From assembly GCF_050947875.1 (NCBI RefSeq), contig NC_134572.1, positions 124,657,105-124,721,104 on the forward strand: a stretch of DNA of 64,000 nt, written 5' to 3'. This stretch comes from Dermacentor variabilis (taxonomy: Eukaryota; Arthropoda; Arachnida; Ixodida; Ixodidae). The notes under the pieces were generated by a model. The model was not told where the DNA came from. It worked only from the letters and a program-made list of their open reading frames with translations, and ran no database searches. Position 1 is the first letter of the stretch; the number at the start of each line of letters is the position of its first letter. This document shows, one piece after another, positions 51,385-63,960 of this stretch. Both the position numbers and the translations under genes were made by a program.

Positions 51385-51540
51385 TAATTCAGCTTCCTAC
51401 CAGATCTTATAATACCGGCCGCTTCAGCTACACCAGAAATGAGACGCCATTCTGAACGGCAACGGACGTGCGCCCGTTTCATTGCATGGTTGAAGGTGAT
51501 ACGAGAGCTTGCTTATATAACGACAGCGATCGAGCGATCG

Positions 51541-51705
<165 letters not shown>

Positions 51706-52329
51706 GTACCTGTAAATGCTTGCCTCGATATCAATGCTTGTTAGCATCGCCAACGCGTAACGTTTTCTGCAACATACGAGTCTTCCGCTCGCTAGGCTAT
51801 GGGATCTGGCGCTGCTGTAAGCATGAAAAGCTTGTGCGTCCAGTGCCGTTTGCGATACTATATCCTGAAGATTTATATCGAAGCGCTCAGCATCACTGTG
51901 GATAGTCGCCATGTTATCTTAGATGAAACATTATCTGCTGTGAAACGGTCTGTCGTTTTTTTTTTTCGTCTGACGTCGACAAAGTGTAAGTAAGCTGAGC
52001 CTTTTGAAACACCATCGTCAGAAGAGCACACAGTCACACTATGAACACTGGTGCAAACCTTTCCTGTCGTCGTCACTCAGGCATAGAGTTTATTCAGGCT
52101 CGATTATTCTGACTATAAACAACGAAGTCTCAGTGAAGCGCGACGGGTTGTTTACAAAATAAACATATTACTATTAATGTTTTTCGAGTGCGTGCCAACC
52201 TATTCACTGCGTAATATAAAGTTTCATAGGAGGTGATTATGAAACTGTACTTATAAAGAAACGCAGAAAAAAAAAAAAAGACATGCTGACCCGCTTTAGT
52301 ATATATACAGGTTGCCCCACGTACCTTGA

Positions 52330-52945
52330 GCCAATCATTAAATATGTGCAAACGCCACGTAGCTGGACCGAACCAAGGTAATGTTGTTTGCCGTCGCTTG
52401 GAGATACTCAGGTTATGGTTTTCCTCATTTCGCCTAATTAGATCATTAGTCTAAATTAATTAATCAACTTCTCAAATCTTATAATTAGATGAAAAGTGTC
52501 AATGAGAAAATTGTAGGGCAACATTAAAAACTTCTGATAAAGTTTGCTGTTGCTCGATACGTGCTACATAAAACTGTTTTTCCAAGCGTGAAAGAAGCCC
52601 GCGGATACATGCAAAGTGCCTTGAGCGGCCAGTCGCGCGGAAATTTTGCGTGCATTTGTGGGCTTCTTTCAGGCTCGCAAAAGCACTTTCATGTAGCACG
52701 TATCGAGCAACAGAAAGCTGTATCGGGAGTTTTCCATGTTGCTCTACAATTTTCTTGTTGACACTTCTAATCTAACTATAATATTTGATAAGTCGATAAG
52801 TGAATTAAGACTAATTATCGAATCAGGCGGAATGAAAAAGATAATCTGAGTATCTCCAAGCGACGGCAAACGACATAACCTTGGTTCTGTCCAGCTGCGT
52901 GGCGTTTGCATATTCTTTAATACTGTGGCATAATTTAGTTACAAG
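52330..52945. mobile_element. Foldback element, two arms of about 300 bp
   Basis: The left arm (ATATGTGCAAACGCCACGTA, CCAAGGTAATGTTGTTTGCC, GTCGCTTGGAGATACTCAG, GTTGCTCGATACGTGCTACA) is the reverse complement of the right arm with about 15-20 percent differences, and the centre is near 52635. There is no open frame of transposase type. A right-arm copy lies at 442-757. Confidence 0.88.
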
Positions 52946-54364
52946 TTAAGTTACTGAAGTGTCTGGAATAATTGGAATTAATTAGACATAACTCATTACT
53001 GCACATCAACGCACAGAATCGTATGCTTTAGAAACCCGCCACGTGAGCACGAGTTTGGCGAGATTCCTGGAAACCCGGAAGTAGAAAGCGGAAGTAATAA
53101 CGTCACACATATGAAGGTGGCATGATATTTAACCGGCTAATTAATAGAAAGAAGTTGCCTGGAGTGGTCTAAACATCTGCCTAGCAAAGCGGTTGTTACC
53201 TCGCTCCCTCCTCTCTCCCTTCTCTCCCGGCGCGCACCTGCTCGCTTGCTCGCAACAGCTGCGCGCGCGCGCTCGTTACATGCTCTGACGTCAACGTTAC
53301 GCTTTGTGCGCCGCATGCTAGAGGGCTACACCCCACAAGGTGGCGCGCGCTGCGCTTCCTCCTCGCCCGCATATCGTGCCAGGGGAAAGACAATCAATCG
53401 CTCGCTTAACCTAAAAAACATCAACGCCGAGGTGCGAGTGCCACTGAGAGACACCTGATTAGGGTCTCCTACCATTCTTTTATGAGAAGCACTATCATAC
53501 CTAACCTTGTTACTACACATCGCAAAATTTTGTTCTGCGTAATGACGTCACAACAACGTTAATGACACCTTGTCCGGCGATGCGAGACAACCTGAACAAA
53601 TTCAATTAAAACATATCACGTTTCCATACCTTCATACTTGCTTGCCTATAGTGGTACTCCTACATGCGAGAAGTACGTAGTAGAGTTAATACAATTTTGA
53701 AAATATGTTTGCGCACGCTCAGTACACAAGTGTGCCTCGACATCAAGGGAATGGCAGGATAAGGGAGGTCCAGCTTGTGTTTAATGTGGCTTGGCCTCAA
53801 ACATGCCTGAGCAAATAAAGCATCCTTGGGATTAGCCAGAAGTATTTGTTTTTCGGTATATGGATGCTAGCTCACGTGAATAACAATCAAACATAGAATG
53901 CACAAATTTTACTGCGATATCAATTATGTGGACACTCCACGTCGTCACCGTGATGTTCCGTACAAAGTACAATGGCGATAACACCGTCGCCGCATGTGCG
54001 CGTGAAAGCGTGCGAGGGGAGCCTACGGTGGCAGCTTAATCTCGGGCGCGCAAGGGAGGAAAGCTTTAAGGAAGGCGAGAAGGAAGCGCCGTCTTCCGAT
54101 GCGCACTAGGTTTCGGAGTGGGGGGGGAGGCGTTGTACTACGCACTCCGTGGCTGCGCGCGCCATATCCTGAAAGCGACCCGTGTTGAGGGCAGAGTTTT
54201 TGTACAAGACTGTGGTCGAGTGGGACGAACGGCGCTCTCTCACTGAAACGCCACGTGTGGAGAAATTTCGCGAGAGCGCTGCGAGCGAACTGGATTTAGT
54301 GTTCCTGCATATGCTCCCGCAGCATAGATTAGGGTGGAGGCGCGCTTCGCGGCATATACACACG

Positions 54365-55115
54365 TTTATTAGTACTGAATTGATTCATCGTCAAAACGGT
54401 CGAACAAACAGTCGCTGTCACTTTCGAACAAATGGTCGACAACCACCTCACGCACTGTGTTCGACGTGGTTGGCAGGGCAGCGGAAGGGGGGACTGCTGA
54501 AGGAAGCTGCTCATGAAGCTCTCCATCTTCTGATCTATCAACGGCAGTTGATATACAGCATCGCTTGAAGGAGCGGGCGACAACTTCTTCGCTCACAGCC
54601 ACCCAAGCCTTGGAAACGAAGTCGGCAATATATTGTCGCGATGGCTTCTTGAGATTTCCCTTACACGACACTGCCCCAGCTCAAATGAAGGTTTCCCAGG
54701 TCTCCCGAAGGCTGTAAATGGTTTCATCCACCTCATGTCAGCTGGCTGCACTATTGATGTGCAGCCACAATGAACACGTCGGTGATCTTTGACACGAGGG
54801 CCTTGCGGGCGGCGCTGGTCTTGTGGATCGGGGTCTGGTCCAGGACGAACAGGAGCCAGTAATCGTCTGGTCCATGTTGGCAATGGACAAGTCACTGTAG
54901 GTGCGCAACTGCCGGTGCAACGTTCCTACAGTCTTTTGGGAGGCCGATACCATCTCCACATGGTCAATCAGGAGCTTCTGGCTGTTGTTTGTCATGGCAC
55001 AAAGTCACACATTGAACTTCTTTTTCCTCAGGAAATATATCAGCTCGAGGTGGTTATAGTTCCCCAGCTTAGTTACCAATGCGAGCTCCCTTGCATGCTC
55101 TTGTAGCAGAAGGTC
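54365..55115 (-). pseudogene. Decayed pogo/Tigger-type DDE transposase
   Basis: Three minus-strand frames give, in order, HARELALVTKLGNYNHLEL-type and IANMDQT, then LLVLDQTPIHKTSAARKALV, GCTSIVQPADMRWMKPF, and SCKGNLKKPSRQYIADFVSK followed by AVSEEVVARSFKRCCISTAVDRSED. 'GCTSIVQPADV..NKPFK' and 'SF+.CGI..A.DGSED' are signatures of the pogo-family catalytic domain. Frameshifts and stops break it and the N-terminal DNA-binding domain is not seen. Confidence 0.85.
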
Positions 55116-57001
55116 ACTAATCGCCCTTCCCGCCGCTCTCTCTCTGCTTGCAGAAATTCAAAAAGTCCGTTGTCAATCTTCTCAGAAAACACAGGTCGAC
55201 CATTGTTCAACGAGCGGTAAACTTTCCTTTTCTGTGACACTCCTAAAGGAGAATTTCATAAGCAGAGTTCCACTGCCTGACTTGCTTTCGATCAAGCTGA
55301 AATTGGCATGCAGTTACCTTTGTTGCTGCTGGCCTTTCGGTGCCATCAGAGAACCTCCATTTTATTCTCCACATTGAAGCTTTCCCCCATCCTTACGTAC
55401 CTGCTTTGCAACAAAAGATGAAATGACAGGAACTAGCGCATGTTATCTTATAGATCCTGCATGTGACCTGTTATCGCAGCCAAAAAAGTTTAGGCAGTGC
55501 CCATTGTTTGGTTATCTCCCACGCTAGCTAACCTAATTTCCACGGACATTATCGCCGAAAGGGACGTTGCTATTGTCAGGGGTGGGTTATCTAATGGTAT
55601 TTTTGAAAAACTACAAAATTGTGCCAAGAACAGGGCTGGTTGTCTCTTGGGGTGGGACATCACTTGGGAATTTACGGTAGCATGGTGTCTTAATAACTTC
55701 TTATATAACATAGCATTAACCTTATACTGTTGTAGCAGAGCCACAGCAATAACATAAGCTTAAACTGTTTTAGCAAAGGATATCATAACAAACACAGTGT
55801 TGACTGCCAGACATGGCTTCAAGATGACACAACTCTCCAAAAAATGTGTCTTAACCACCCCCCCACCTGGCATACACATGCTAAAGCACTGAAATAAAGC
55901 CTTTCCCTCTAGGAGGTAATTGTCAAACGTTCCATAGGAGTCAGGCATCCACTGTGGCAGTGCCATTGTACTATGCCCGATATCTCTTGTTAGAGCATGG
56001 ATTTTTGCCATTTATTGCTATCACTTCAATGCACGCTACTCTAAAGTAGCATGCAATGAAAGTCATTGTAACCCTATCCATGCCTTTTAAACAGAGACCA
56101 ACATCTGGGAAAGTGGCCCAGTGTAAAAGACTTCCTGCAGTTTAGAATAGGAAATGATACAACATGAAATATTTCCTGTTACACAAAATGAAAATGCATG
56201 CTACCATAATTATTCATTCATTAATAAGAGTGTTGTTACTTACTTGTGCCATTTATACGAGCTCAATTATAATAGTTCTTGTGATGTAAATTGCCAAGCA
56301 TTGTACAAGAGGTCTTGGGTTTGATTTCCGGTTAAAGTTGCTGATGGTGGTAGAGTGCAATGGAAAGCTAGTGTATAAAGACTTGTTATATAGAACATGT
56401 TATACAGCCCTTGGTGGTAAAAATTAACCTGGATACCTCATTTATGGCATTTGTCACAGACCAAGTGCAGCTTTGTGAAATAAAATCCAACTGAGTGATG
56501 CATTAAAACATTAAAAACAAGGTAAGCCAGTGAAGAAGGACCATACTTACATGACGAAAAAATGTCTTATTCTTTTCAAAAATGATTGTAGAAAACCACT
56601 TACCTTAATAAATTAATAATGAAGTTTAGAACTAAAAATGGCTGGATGGACCTTGAAGTACTTTTTTAAATTAAGATACACAGTGAACCATGTTGTCAAA
56701 CCTGTACACTTTATACATCTTTAATGTTAGCCAAAGAGTGTGATGATGGCAATGAACAATGTGTCGATGATGTTGCAGCAGCGTAATGACACGACATGTA
56801 ATAGACTTGAGAACATCTCTGCTGGAAATCCTTTTTCAGATAACCTGCATAATGCGCACGGGGAAACTAAGCTGTGGCAGTTTCCGCCGCACGGTACCAG
56901 AGCCTAGCTGAAGCACCTAATAGCTTCAGTATGAGTATGAGAGGCGTTAGTGGACCTCTTGTGAAGAAACTCCTGACAAGAGAAGCCAAGGTGGGACGCA
57001 G

Positions 57002-57164
57002 TCATTCTTTCCATACTCCTTTCGCTCGCCAGCTGAGGAACTCCTCGTACTCCTCATCTTCCAAATCACTGTTGCTGTTCTGACTGCCCTCGTTAGCGGC
57101 AACTTCTTTCTTCATAAGCTCCTCTTTCCTCTGCTGAAGCTGATCAACCCGTTGCCAGTTGTGG
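57002..57164 (-). CDS. ZNF830: ZNF830 last exon
   Basis: The acceptor is TCGGTTTCAG. Encodes HNWQRVDQLQQRKEELMKKE, an acidic Ser/Asn stretch, and EEFLSWRAKGVWKE-stop. The acidic stretch before a W-containing C-terminus is typical of the family. Confidence 0.92.
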
Positions 57165-60100
57165 CTGAAACCGAGATATGCATACTGTATGAGCTTATAT
57201 TGCAGTATGGGGCAAGTGACAGTTAAAAGTTAGCTCTAAAGTGATTTCACCAGCTTGCTAAAAAAATATTTGATAGAAAAAACTGCATTGTGATGGATCA
57301 AACAATCAAATGCAGCTTGATTTACTTGTTCCTCTAGCACATCGTTACTCTATGGGACTGCTACTAGCATACTGAAGATGCTGACTTGCAGCCAAATTCT
57401 GTTTGAACAAATGGAAGGTCTACTTCATCAGTGTCTCGCATACTAGAGCAAGTCAAACTGGCATAAATCCACGTTTCTCTGTATATAGCAAGGCTCAATT
57501 CCTTTTTTCTGATTTACCACAGTGAAACATGCTTCCAGCACAATATATATACACCACTTCTGCACATATGTAATGGCAGCTTTTGCTAATATAGCTACCA
57601 GCCTGGGAAACTTTAAATAGTTGAAACTGTCTTTGGAACATAATGCATTATATTTGTCTTATTAATTTTACATTGCACAGTGCTCTGCTCGCGAACCAAA
57701 CTTTCAATGCCCTAGGTAGAATACAAACAGTCAGTACACAGGCGGAGTTAGATGGTGCACAATGTTACTGGGAAACAGCCCAAATCTAGACCAACTATGG
57801 AAGGAACAGCAACCGTTCCATCCTTTCTGTCCTACCTGAGCAGTCAAAAGTTGCGTTACACTTACATAAGTAAAATATTTGCTTCTTTTAACAAAAAATC
57901 TATACTGTATAAAACTTACAAATGCAGCGGGTTCACACTCTTCCAGGAAAAAAATTGTGAAAATCTTTTTTTTTACGTTAGAGAAGTGGAATCAGTTGCC
58001 CACAGAGCTTAATGATTGTGCCTTAACGTGTAACATTATGAACTTATGAATTTATAAAAACTCGGTGGTCGTGCAGCAAAACTTCCTGCAGTATTGCTAA
58101 ACAAATGAAATAATACCTCTGGAAAACTGCAGTTAGAACACAGCAGCCAAATAAATGCGTGTGTAGAGGAAATATGCTTCCAAGTTGCTTATTTACAAGT
58201 CTACAAGGAGTACTAACATAAGTTTTTCGACCACTCATTTTTTTTTTAATCGTAAGTAAAGGTCTGCACACCTTGGAAAATATAGCAGCAAGCGTCGGAA
58301 TGCTCAACATTATTTACTTAAATGCTAATTTGTGCAAACCACTTCCAGTTAGGGTAACCTGGTAGTGGTGGTTTTGGTGGGGTGTTGGATATGCCATGAC
58401 ATTGTGTTACGCTGGCTCACTCTTGGTCTTGCGCTCATTGCAGCTGCCACAACATATGAGTGCAGCCAAAGAAAAAAGTGCTCGCAGCACTTTTTCTTGC
58501 TTTATTTATGAGCATGGTCATCATACATAGATTTATTGCCACACAACATCAGAAAATTTAGCTCCATGTCCTCACACCGTGGCCACGTCCGTGACATCAG
58601 GTTTAGCATTCAGAGACCAACTTTAGTATTGGATTAAAATATATCCGATAAGTGTTCCCGAACAGTTATAATTTACAAGTGTCATACTACTACCTGCGAC
58701 AAATATGTAGTCTTTACAACTTCAAAAGAAATGTCAGTACTCCTTGAAACCACAATGTAGTTTCAGTGGAAGAAGGACTATGCTGCCTGTTTCTCAACCA
58801 GTTCAGCCATGCGTAATGCATGTTGATTGCTGATGTAACCCAAACTAATATATTGGTGCAATACTTTGTGCCAGCACCAATCATAAGAATACAATGACCA
58901 TTAAACTTGCAGGTACAAAGAGGGGCAAAGTGTGCCAAGGCACCGATGCTGTCTGCCAGTGTGTTTTCATAGCAATATTGTGTGTTTCGTGCACGCGAGC
59001 TGCGTGCGCAACTGCAAATAAATAGCACAAAGATGAGACATGAGAAAACCGCATGCATGGCATATTTACATCTGCTCGTCAATTTCCTCGATGTCACGCT
59101 CCACTTTGCTTTCCTCAATATCTTCAGCCATAATAGCTTCCGACACCTGGAAGAAATATGCTTGTAAACCACTAGTTCCAAGTCGACAGTATTTCTGTGT
59201 ACAATTCATCACATTTATACCAGCAATAACCCTTTACAAGGGCCTTTATTCAAGGTGGGGAGCTCACTTCTTGCCTCTTTCCACGGCTGAATGTTGCCAC
59301 GGAAACAATAAGTAGACATAAATAATTATTGTAACATCTCAAGCCATCATCCAATCTCAAGGCATTATTAGCGTGGCCAGTTTTGACAAGAAAAACAAAA
59401 TGGCACAAGGGGAGCTGGAAGGGAGGCAGGTTTTATGCGATAAATACTTTATGAAAAACTACACAAATTAAAATACAGTAATTTTACGATACACGAAGCG
59501 CATGTTTTTTTTCTAATTTAGAACTTTAGGGGTTACAACATTAGAATTTTCTAAAAAGACAGGCGGCAATCAACAGCCTGCTGCTGAACTTCGTTTTCAT
59601 AGCCCAGGGATGTGTGGGTACGAGAGAACAAATGCATCATTTTTGCTCACATGGCCCAAAATAGTTGTGCAAGTTGAAGTGATAAGCACCAACAGTGGGT
59701 GACTACCATGAACCATGAACATGCTTAGAAAAACGTATAGGAGAGGAAGCAATGGGTTGTGCTTGGTCTCATAGGAGAATGCTCAGAAGAAGAAATGAAA
59801 GGGTAGACTGCTCAGTCTCACAACTTCAAATAATACAAAAACTTCATGACAGTAAAGAGTTCAAGTACTACTATTGTAAATAAGTCTGCTCATGGCAATT
59901 CAGCACCTTGGTATGCAAAGCACCCGACAGAGTACTTGCATGTTATGATGTTATGTGCCAATTGAGGGAGGACCCAGAAACCAGCAAACGGATGCCGGCG
60001 TGGGGTAGGGTTGCCAACTCTCAAATTTAGTGGCACAGTTCTTACTTTAGAGTAAATGTTCCGAGTTCATAGCCAAATGTCCCAACTTTTGCTTTTTTCT

Positions 60101-61955
60101 ACTAAATAACAATCAATAAACCACATTTTTACTTTCTAACGCCAGGCAGCTTGGTTGTATTGTCATAAACATAAAGACGGTTTTGTTTTTGTCATGGTTC
60201 TAGTTCTGTTGTAGGCCGTGTTGCAGTTTACAGTGCCTCTTTGGGTGTTGGTAGCCATGTATGTTGGAGAGGCAAGTACTGCACCTCTCTTGCATATAGT
60301 GACATGGTAGGGCTAAAAAATATTTGTGCAACTTTGTCACGCATACAGAATGGCAGCTCCCAGCACTGACTGGGTTAGTCGTCACCAAGGAAATAAAACA
60401 ATCACCCATGCATCATGAGCCTTTGTACATCGGACATATCGATCTAACTTCCGTTATCAATCTTGATATATAATAGAGATATTGTTGTCTCAGCTGCGGA
60501 AGAAAAGGGTGTTCTTGACTGCTTGGTATTTCAAGTTAATTCATTTGCAAAGTGTAGTGGGGAGCACATTCTTTCTTTAACAAACTCCAACCAGTATAAA
60601 ACTTATCTACCCAAGACATTTCTTTCACATGACACAGCACAAAAAATTAAATTAATGCCTGTCGTGTGTACAAAACAATGCATTCATATCAATAGCAAAA
60701 TGCCAGTGTTGTAACAGTGCTACACACATTACTTCAAAATAGCAGGATGGAAGAAACAAGAAAATTTACAAGCATACTATGACAATGTCTAGCAAAACAT
60801 TCACTTACTGTTGTTTCTTCTGCAATTTCCTTTTTAAATTTCTCCCACTCCTCTTCGATTGGGTCTTTGTACTCAACGTTCCTTGCCTAAGTACACAGAG
60901 AGAAAGACAACAAGCTTTTGGATTCTGCTAAAGATTAATTACTTTCATTACAACAAAAACCATGTAAACGACGACAGGGTTGTGCCTGCACTGTTCATAG
61001 AATATACATGTTGAAAATAGCCAGAGGAGATAAAACAGTTGCAGAGACAGACAGTAAACCATTTTTTTTTTCTTAAATGCTTCGTCAATTGGCAGGAGGA
61101 ATGATAAGCTATCATTAAAAGTATGGTGCAAAGCCTATAAATTAAGGATACAGATCAGCCCAGCTAATGCTAGATCGCAACCAGTTCTACAGAAACTCAC
61201 AAGGTGCAAGTTAAGCCAGTTTACCATCGCTTTTTTTTTAATGTTTCACTTACTGTTTATGATGACGCGACCTATTAAATGAAATGAAAAAAAAAAAAAA
61301 CTGACATGCGCACAACAGTAGCTTAAAGCTACAAAGGGTAGTTTGTGCAGATTTTCGGTGGATGTCAATTTTTCGTTTTGATCTACTAGGTCATGTCGTT
61401 ATGAACATTACATGAAACATTAAACCGAAACCAAACATTAAAAGAAAAAGGCAATGGCAAAAATTTGATTGTCCGTGAAGTCATGGGCAATCAAGCCTAT
61501 GACCTCAAGCTCGGCAGCAAATTTCCACAGCCAGTGAACCACCATGGCAGGTGTGCATTAATTTGAATAACAGCCGTGCTTTGGAAAGTTTCGAGCATTG
61601 TGATGCTAGTATGAAAAAATAGGGAAAACTTCTGCTGTAAAACCATAAGCTACCTATGTCACAACAGCCCTTCACAACGGAATTATTAACAGGCTTTGAT
61701 AGAATATATTTTTTTTTATCTAATGTGATCCTTAGGCAAATGCCCCAATCTATTAAAAATGTAAGCAACAATGTCCTCATTGTTCTTTTTTCTTTTTATC
61801 TGTGTATACCTTTGCATCCAAGACAGGATCATCAAAGAAGCCTTCTGGCAAAACTTCTGCAGGGGCCTTTTTAGTTGACATCTGTGGTTTTGGCTGCAGA
61901 GGTTGACTTGCTATAGTTTCTTTTGGCTGACTTGTGGAGGCTTTATCAAAAAAAT
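57002..61955 (-). CDS. ZNF830: Zinc finger protein 830 (CCDC16), four 3' exons
   Basis: In vertebrates this is a nuclear protein linked to splicing and genome stability. Exons on the minus strand: 61955-61810, 60886-60809, 59146-59070, 57164-57002; all introns GT-AG, phases 1-0-0-2 join. The product reads DFFDK, then LPEGFFDDPVLDAK, EWEKFKKEIAEE, SEAIMAEDIEES, ERDIEEIDEQ, WQRVDQLQQRKEELMKKE, and ends EFLSWRAKGVWKE, matching in order the human motifs LPEGFFDDPEVDAR, EWDEFQKAM, SEAIVAEEDEEG, QIGEIDEQI and QDWRVKGALL. About 154 residues are coded here. The exon or exons for the N-terminal C2H2 zinc finger, which must end in phase 1, were not found before 64000. Confidence 0.93.
57165..59069. other. 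ZNF830 intron
   Basis: AT-rich. A short plus-strand LINE-like end (LEKWNQLPTELNDCALTC) lies near 57973-58025. Nothing else recognised. Confidence 0.55.
59070..59146 (-). CDS. ZNF830: ZNF830 exon, 77 bases
   Basis: Encodes VSEAIMAEDIEESKVERDIE and EIDEQ, ending in phase 2. The acceptor is TTCTTCCAG and the donor GTAAAT. Confidence 0.92.
59147..60808. other. ZNF830 intron, nothing recognised
   Basis: AT-rich, no repeat family or exon recognised. Confidence 0.55.
60809..60886 (-). CDS. ZNF830: ZNF830 exon, 26 codons
   Basis: Encodes ARNVEYKDPIEEEWEKFKKE and IAEETT. The acceptor is GTGTACTTAG and the donor GTAAGT. Corresponds to the DKEWDEFQ segment of human ZNF830. Confidence 0.9.
60887..61809. 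other. ZNF830 intron, nothing recognised
   Basis: AT-rich with short A and T runs; no feature recognised. Confidence 0.55.
61810..61955 (-). CDS. ZNF830: ZNF830 exon with LPEGFFDD motif
   Basis: The acceptor is CTACTTTCCAG; the exon starts with 2 bases of Asp and runs FFDKASTS... to LPEGFFDDPVLDAK. The donor is GTATAC. An ATG frame that seems to run through the acceptor at 62010 is intron read-through. Confidence 0.92.
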
Positions 61956-62044
61956 CTGGAAAGTAGAAGGTGCCATGTGGATGATATCGCTGGACATTCA
62001 TTTTACACATTCGTCAATTCAAACAGCTCGTGAAGGCCCTCAAC

Positions 62045-62215
62045 CAGTAACTGATGGTGAGGGGCTCCGGGTTAATTCCAACTTCCTGGATTTACTTAAT
62101 GTGCACCTAAATCCAAGTACGCAAGTGTATTTTCCCCCCATCAAAATGCAGCCATTGCTGCTGAGACTTGAACCCATGACCTTCTGCTTGGCAGCAGAAC
62201 TCCACAGCGCCTTTG
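62045..62215 (-). mobile_element. Ruka-like SINE, inverted, decayed
   Basis: Plus-strand order AATGTGCACCTAAATCCAAG, TTTTCCCCCCATCAAAATGC, GAGACTTGAACCCATGACC and TGCTTGGCAGCAGAACTCCA is the reverse complement of the SINE body and B box, with many changes. Confidence 0.7.
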
Positions 62216-63129
62216 GCAGGTGCTCTCAACTGGAGCAATGCTGTAGCCTAGAGAGGCACCCATGGCGTTGGAACACACCCAAAATTTGAAATGCTCCCAC
62301 AACTCCGGCATTCCTCATCTTTGGGATGCTGGCCACGGCTTTCATTTTCCTGCCTTAAGTGTTTAGACATTTTGAGCCAAAACAAAATCTGATCTAGTCA
62401 GTCTATATCTGTACAGTGTGTTTAAGCAACCAATTTCTGCCCTCAGTAGGCTAGTTCTTTATGTGCTACCATGAATTCATGGGTCTATACACTTTATCCG
62501 CCTACTCCCTTGTGCAAAGGGAGAGGGACACATATGTTTGGGGGGGGGGGCATTAAATCTCTGCAGTCAAGCACAGTTGAGTTCAGAGTATTGAATCATA
62601 ACTTTTATTTTTGTTCTAATTAAGTGAAAATGGTTCAACTCCATAGCGAAAAGTAATGGCACAGAATGGTTTGAAGCAGTCTATATTTGTTCACATAGTC
62701 TAACAATAATTACAGGAATGTATCACAAATTTATTATGTACTGAGGCTTGAAAGCACTATTGAGCTGCATGGAAAAACTAACAAAATAAAGGTAAGCATG
62801 CCATTTTCCACACTGCAGGTAGCAAAAAAAGGAACAAAGGAAAACTAGCATTCTCGAAGCACACATCAGAAGCAATACATTGTAAATAGTGCATCATTTT
62901 ATTGCAATAGCAAATATACGAACATTTCAAGCACACTTTTGCCATCATCGCAGCTGTTCTGTTGTCACGGTATTGATGACGCATGCACACCCCTCACGCA
63001 GAGGGTCAGATAGTGTCCAGAGATGCAAGTGACTCGCCGTGTGTTTGGCTGCAAAAATAACCGGGCCGAGTAAACTGAACATTACATTCCAACCAATTGG
63101 CTCTGCAGGGGAGACAGGGCAGCATTTTG

Positions 63130-63960
63130 CCTGTCACTATTGCAGGGTGTCTACCAAGTTGACATTTACAAATTCCCTGAGTTTTCCAGGTTTTCCCTGA
63201 ATGTCTTTGCAATATTCCCTGAGTGATGCAGAACTATCTTTTATGTCAAAACGAGCTGAAACCATATTGCCCGATGCTGTCCCTCTCTAGTAAGCATATG
63301 AAACAAATTTTAAAAAACGTCTCAATCCAATTTGAATACTAAGAAGTGGTGTTTATGTTATTCAAAAAGAGAATAGAAGGGAGAGGTTAGCAAAATGCAC
63401 AGCAAATAAGATATCTTCGAAAAAAATTGCAAACAGAGTCAGACATTCTCAAATACAAATAAAAAGTAGATGCATACAAAAGCAAATACTTTCGAATATG
63501 AGCTATTTCTATCAAATGATAGCAAGCTCAGTGAAATGAGGCCCGAACTTTGTCACAATCGAGATTCTCTCTCAACAGCTCGTAAGTCAACCTCCACTTT
63601 TCCTGACATACTCTCAGCCCGCGCACGAGGCCTCAGTGTTGTGCTTCACTGTTTTAGAGTTTATTTTGGTTTGAATGAGGGACACCTGCATCTCCGCATC
63701 AGCCAACACTTTGTTTTTTGAGCTCAAGCTCCTTCAAAACGGCAGCAGCATGCTTCCTTTCCTGTTCATTTCTCAATGCGTAGGTCCTTTCTGTTCTTGT
63801 CCTCCCTCCGCCACTCGTTCGCCCCACGGACCATTTGAAGCATCTTCTTGGTCAGCTGCACAGTCCACATCCGATTTTTCGAACTCCCTAGGGGCCGCGA
63901 AAACGTCCGCAAAATCGGCCGGTTGGAAAAAATCAATGCATGTCATTTACTGCCCTTGAG
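63130..63960 (-). mobile_element. Decayed transposable element with short coding relic
   Basis: Near the left end TTCCCTGA occurs three times (63174-63221). At the right a minus-strand frame reads DFFQPADFADVFAAPREFEK and another NEWRREDKNRKDLRIEK. I believe this arrangement is a common tick repeat, but I cannot name the superfamily. The intervening 400 bases are AT-rich. Confidence 0.4.
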
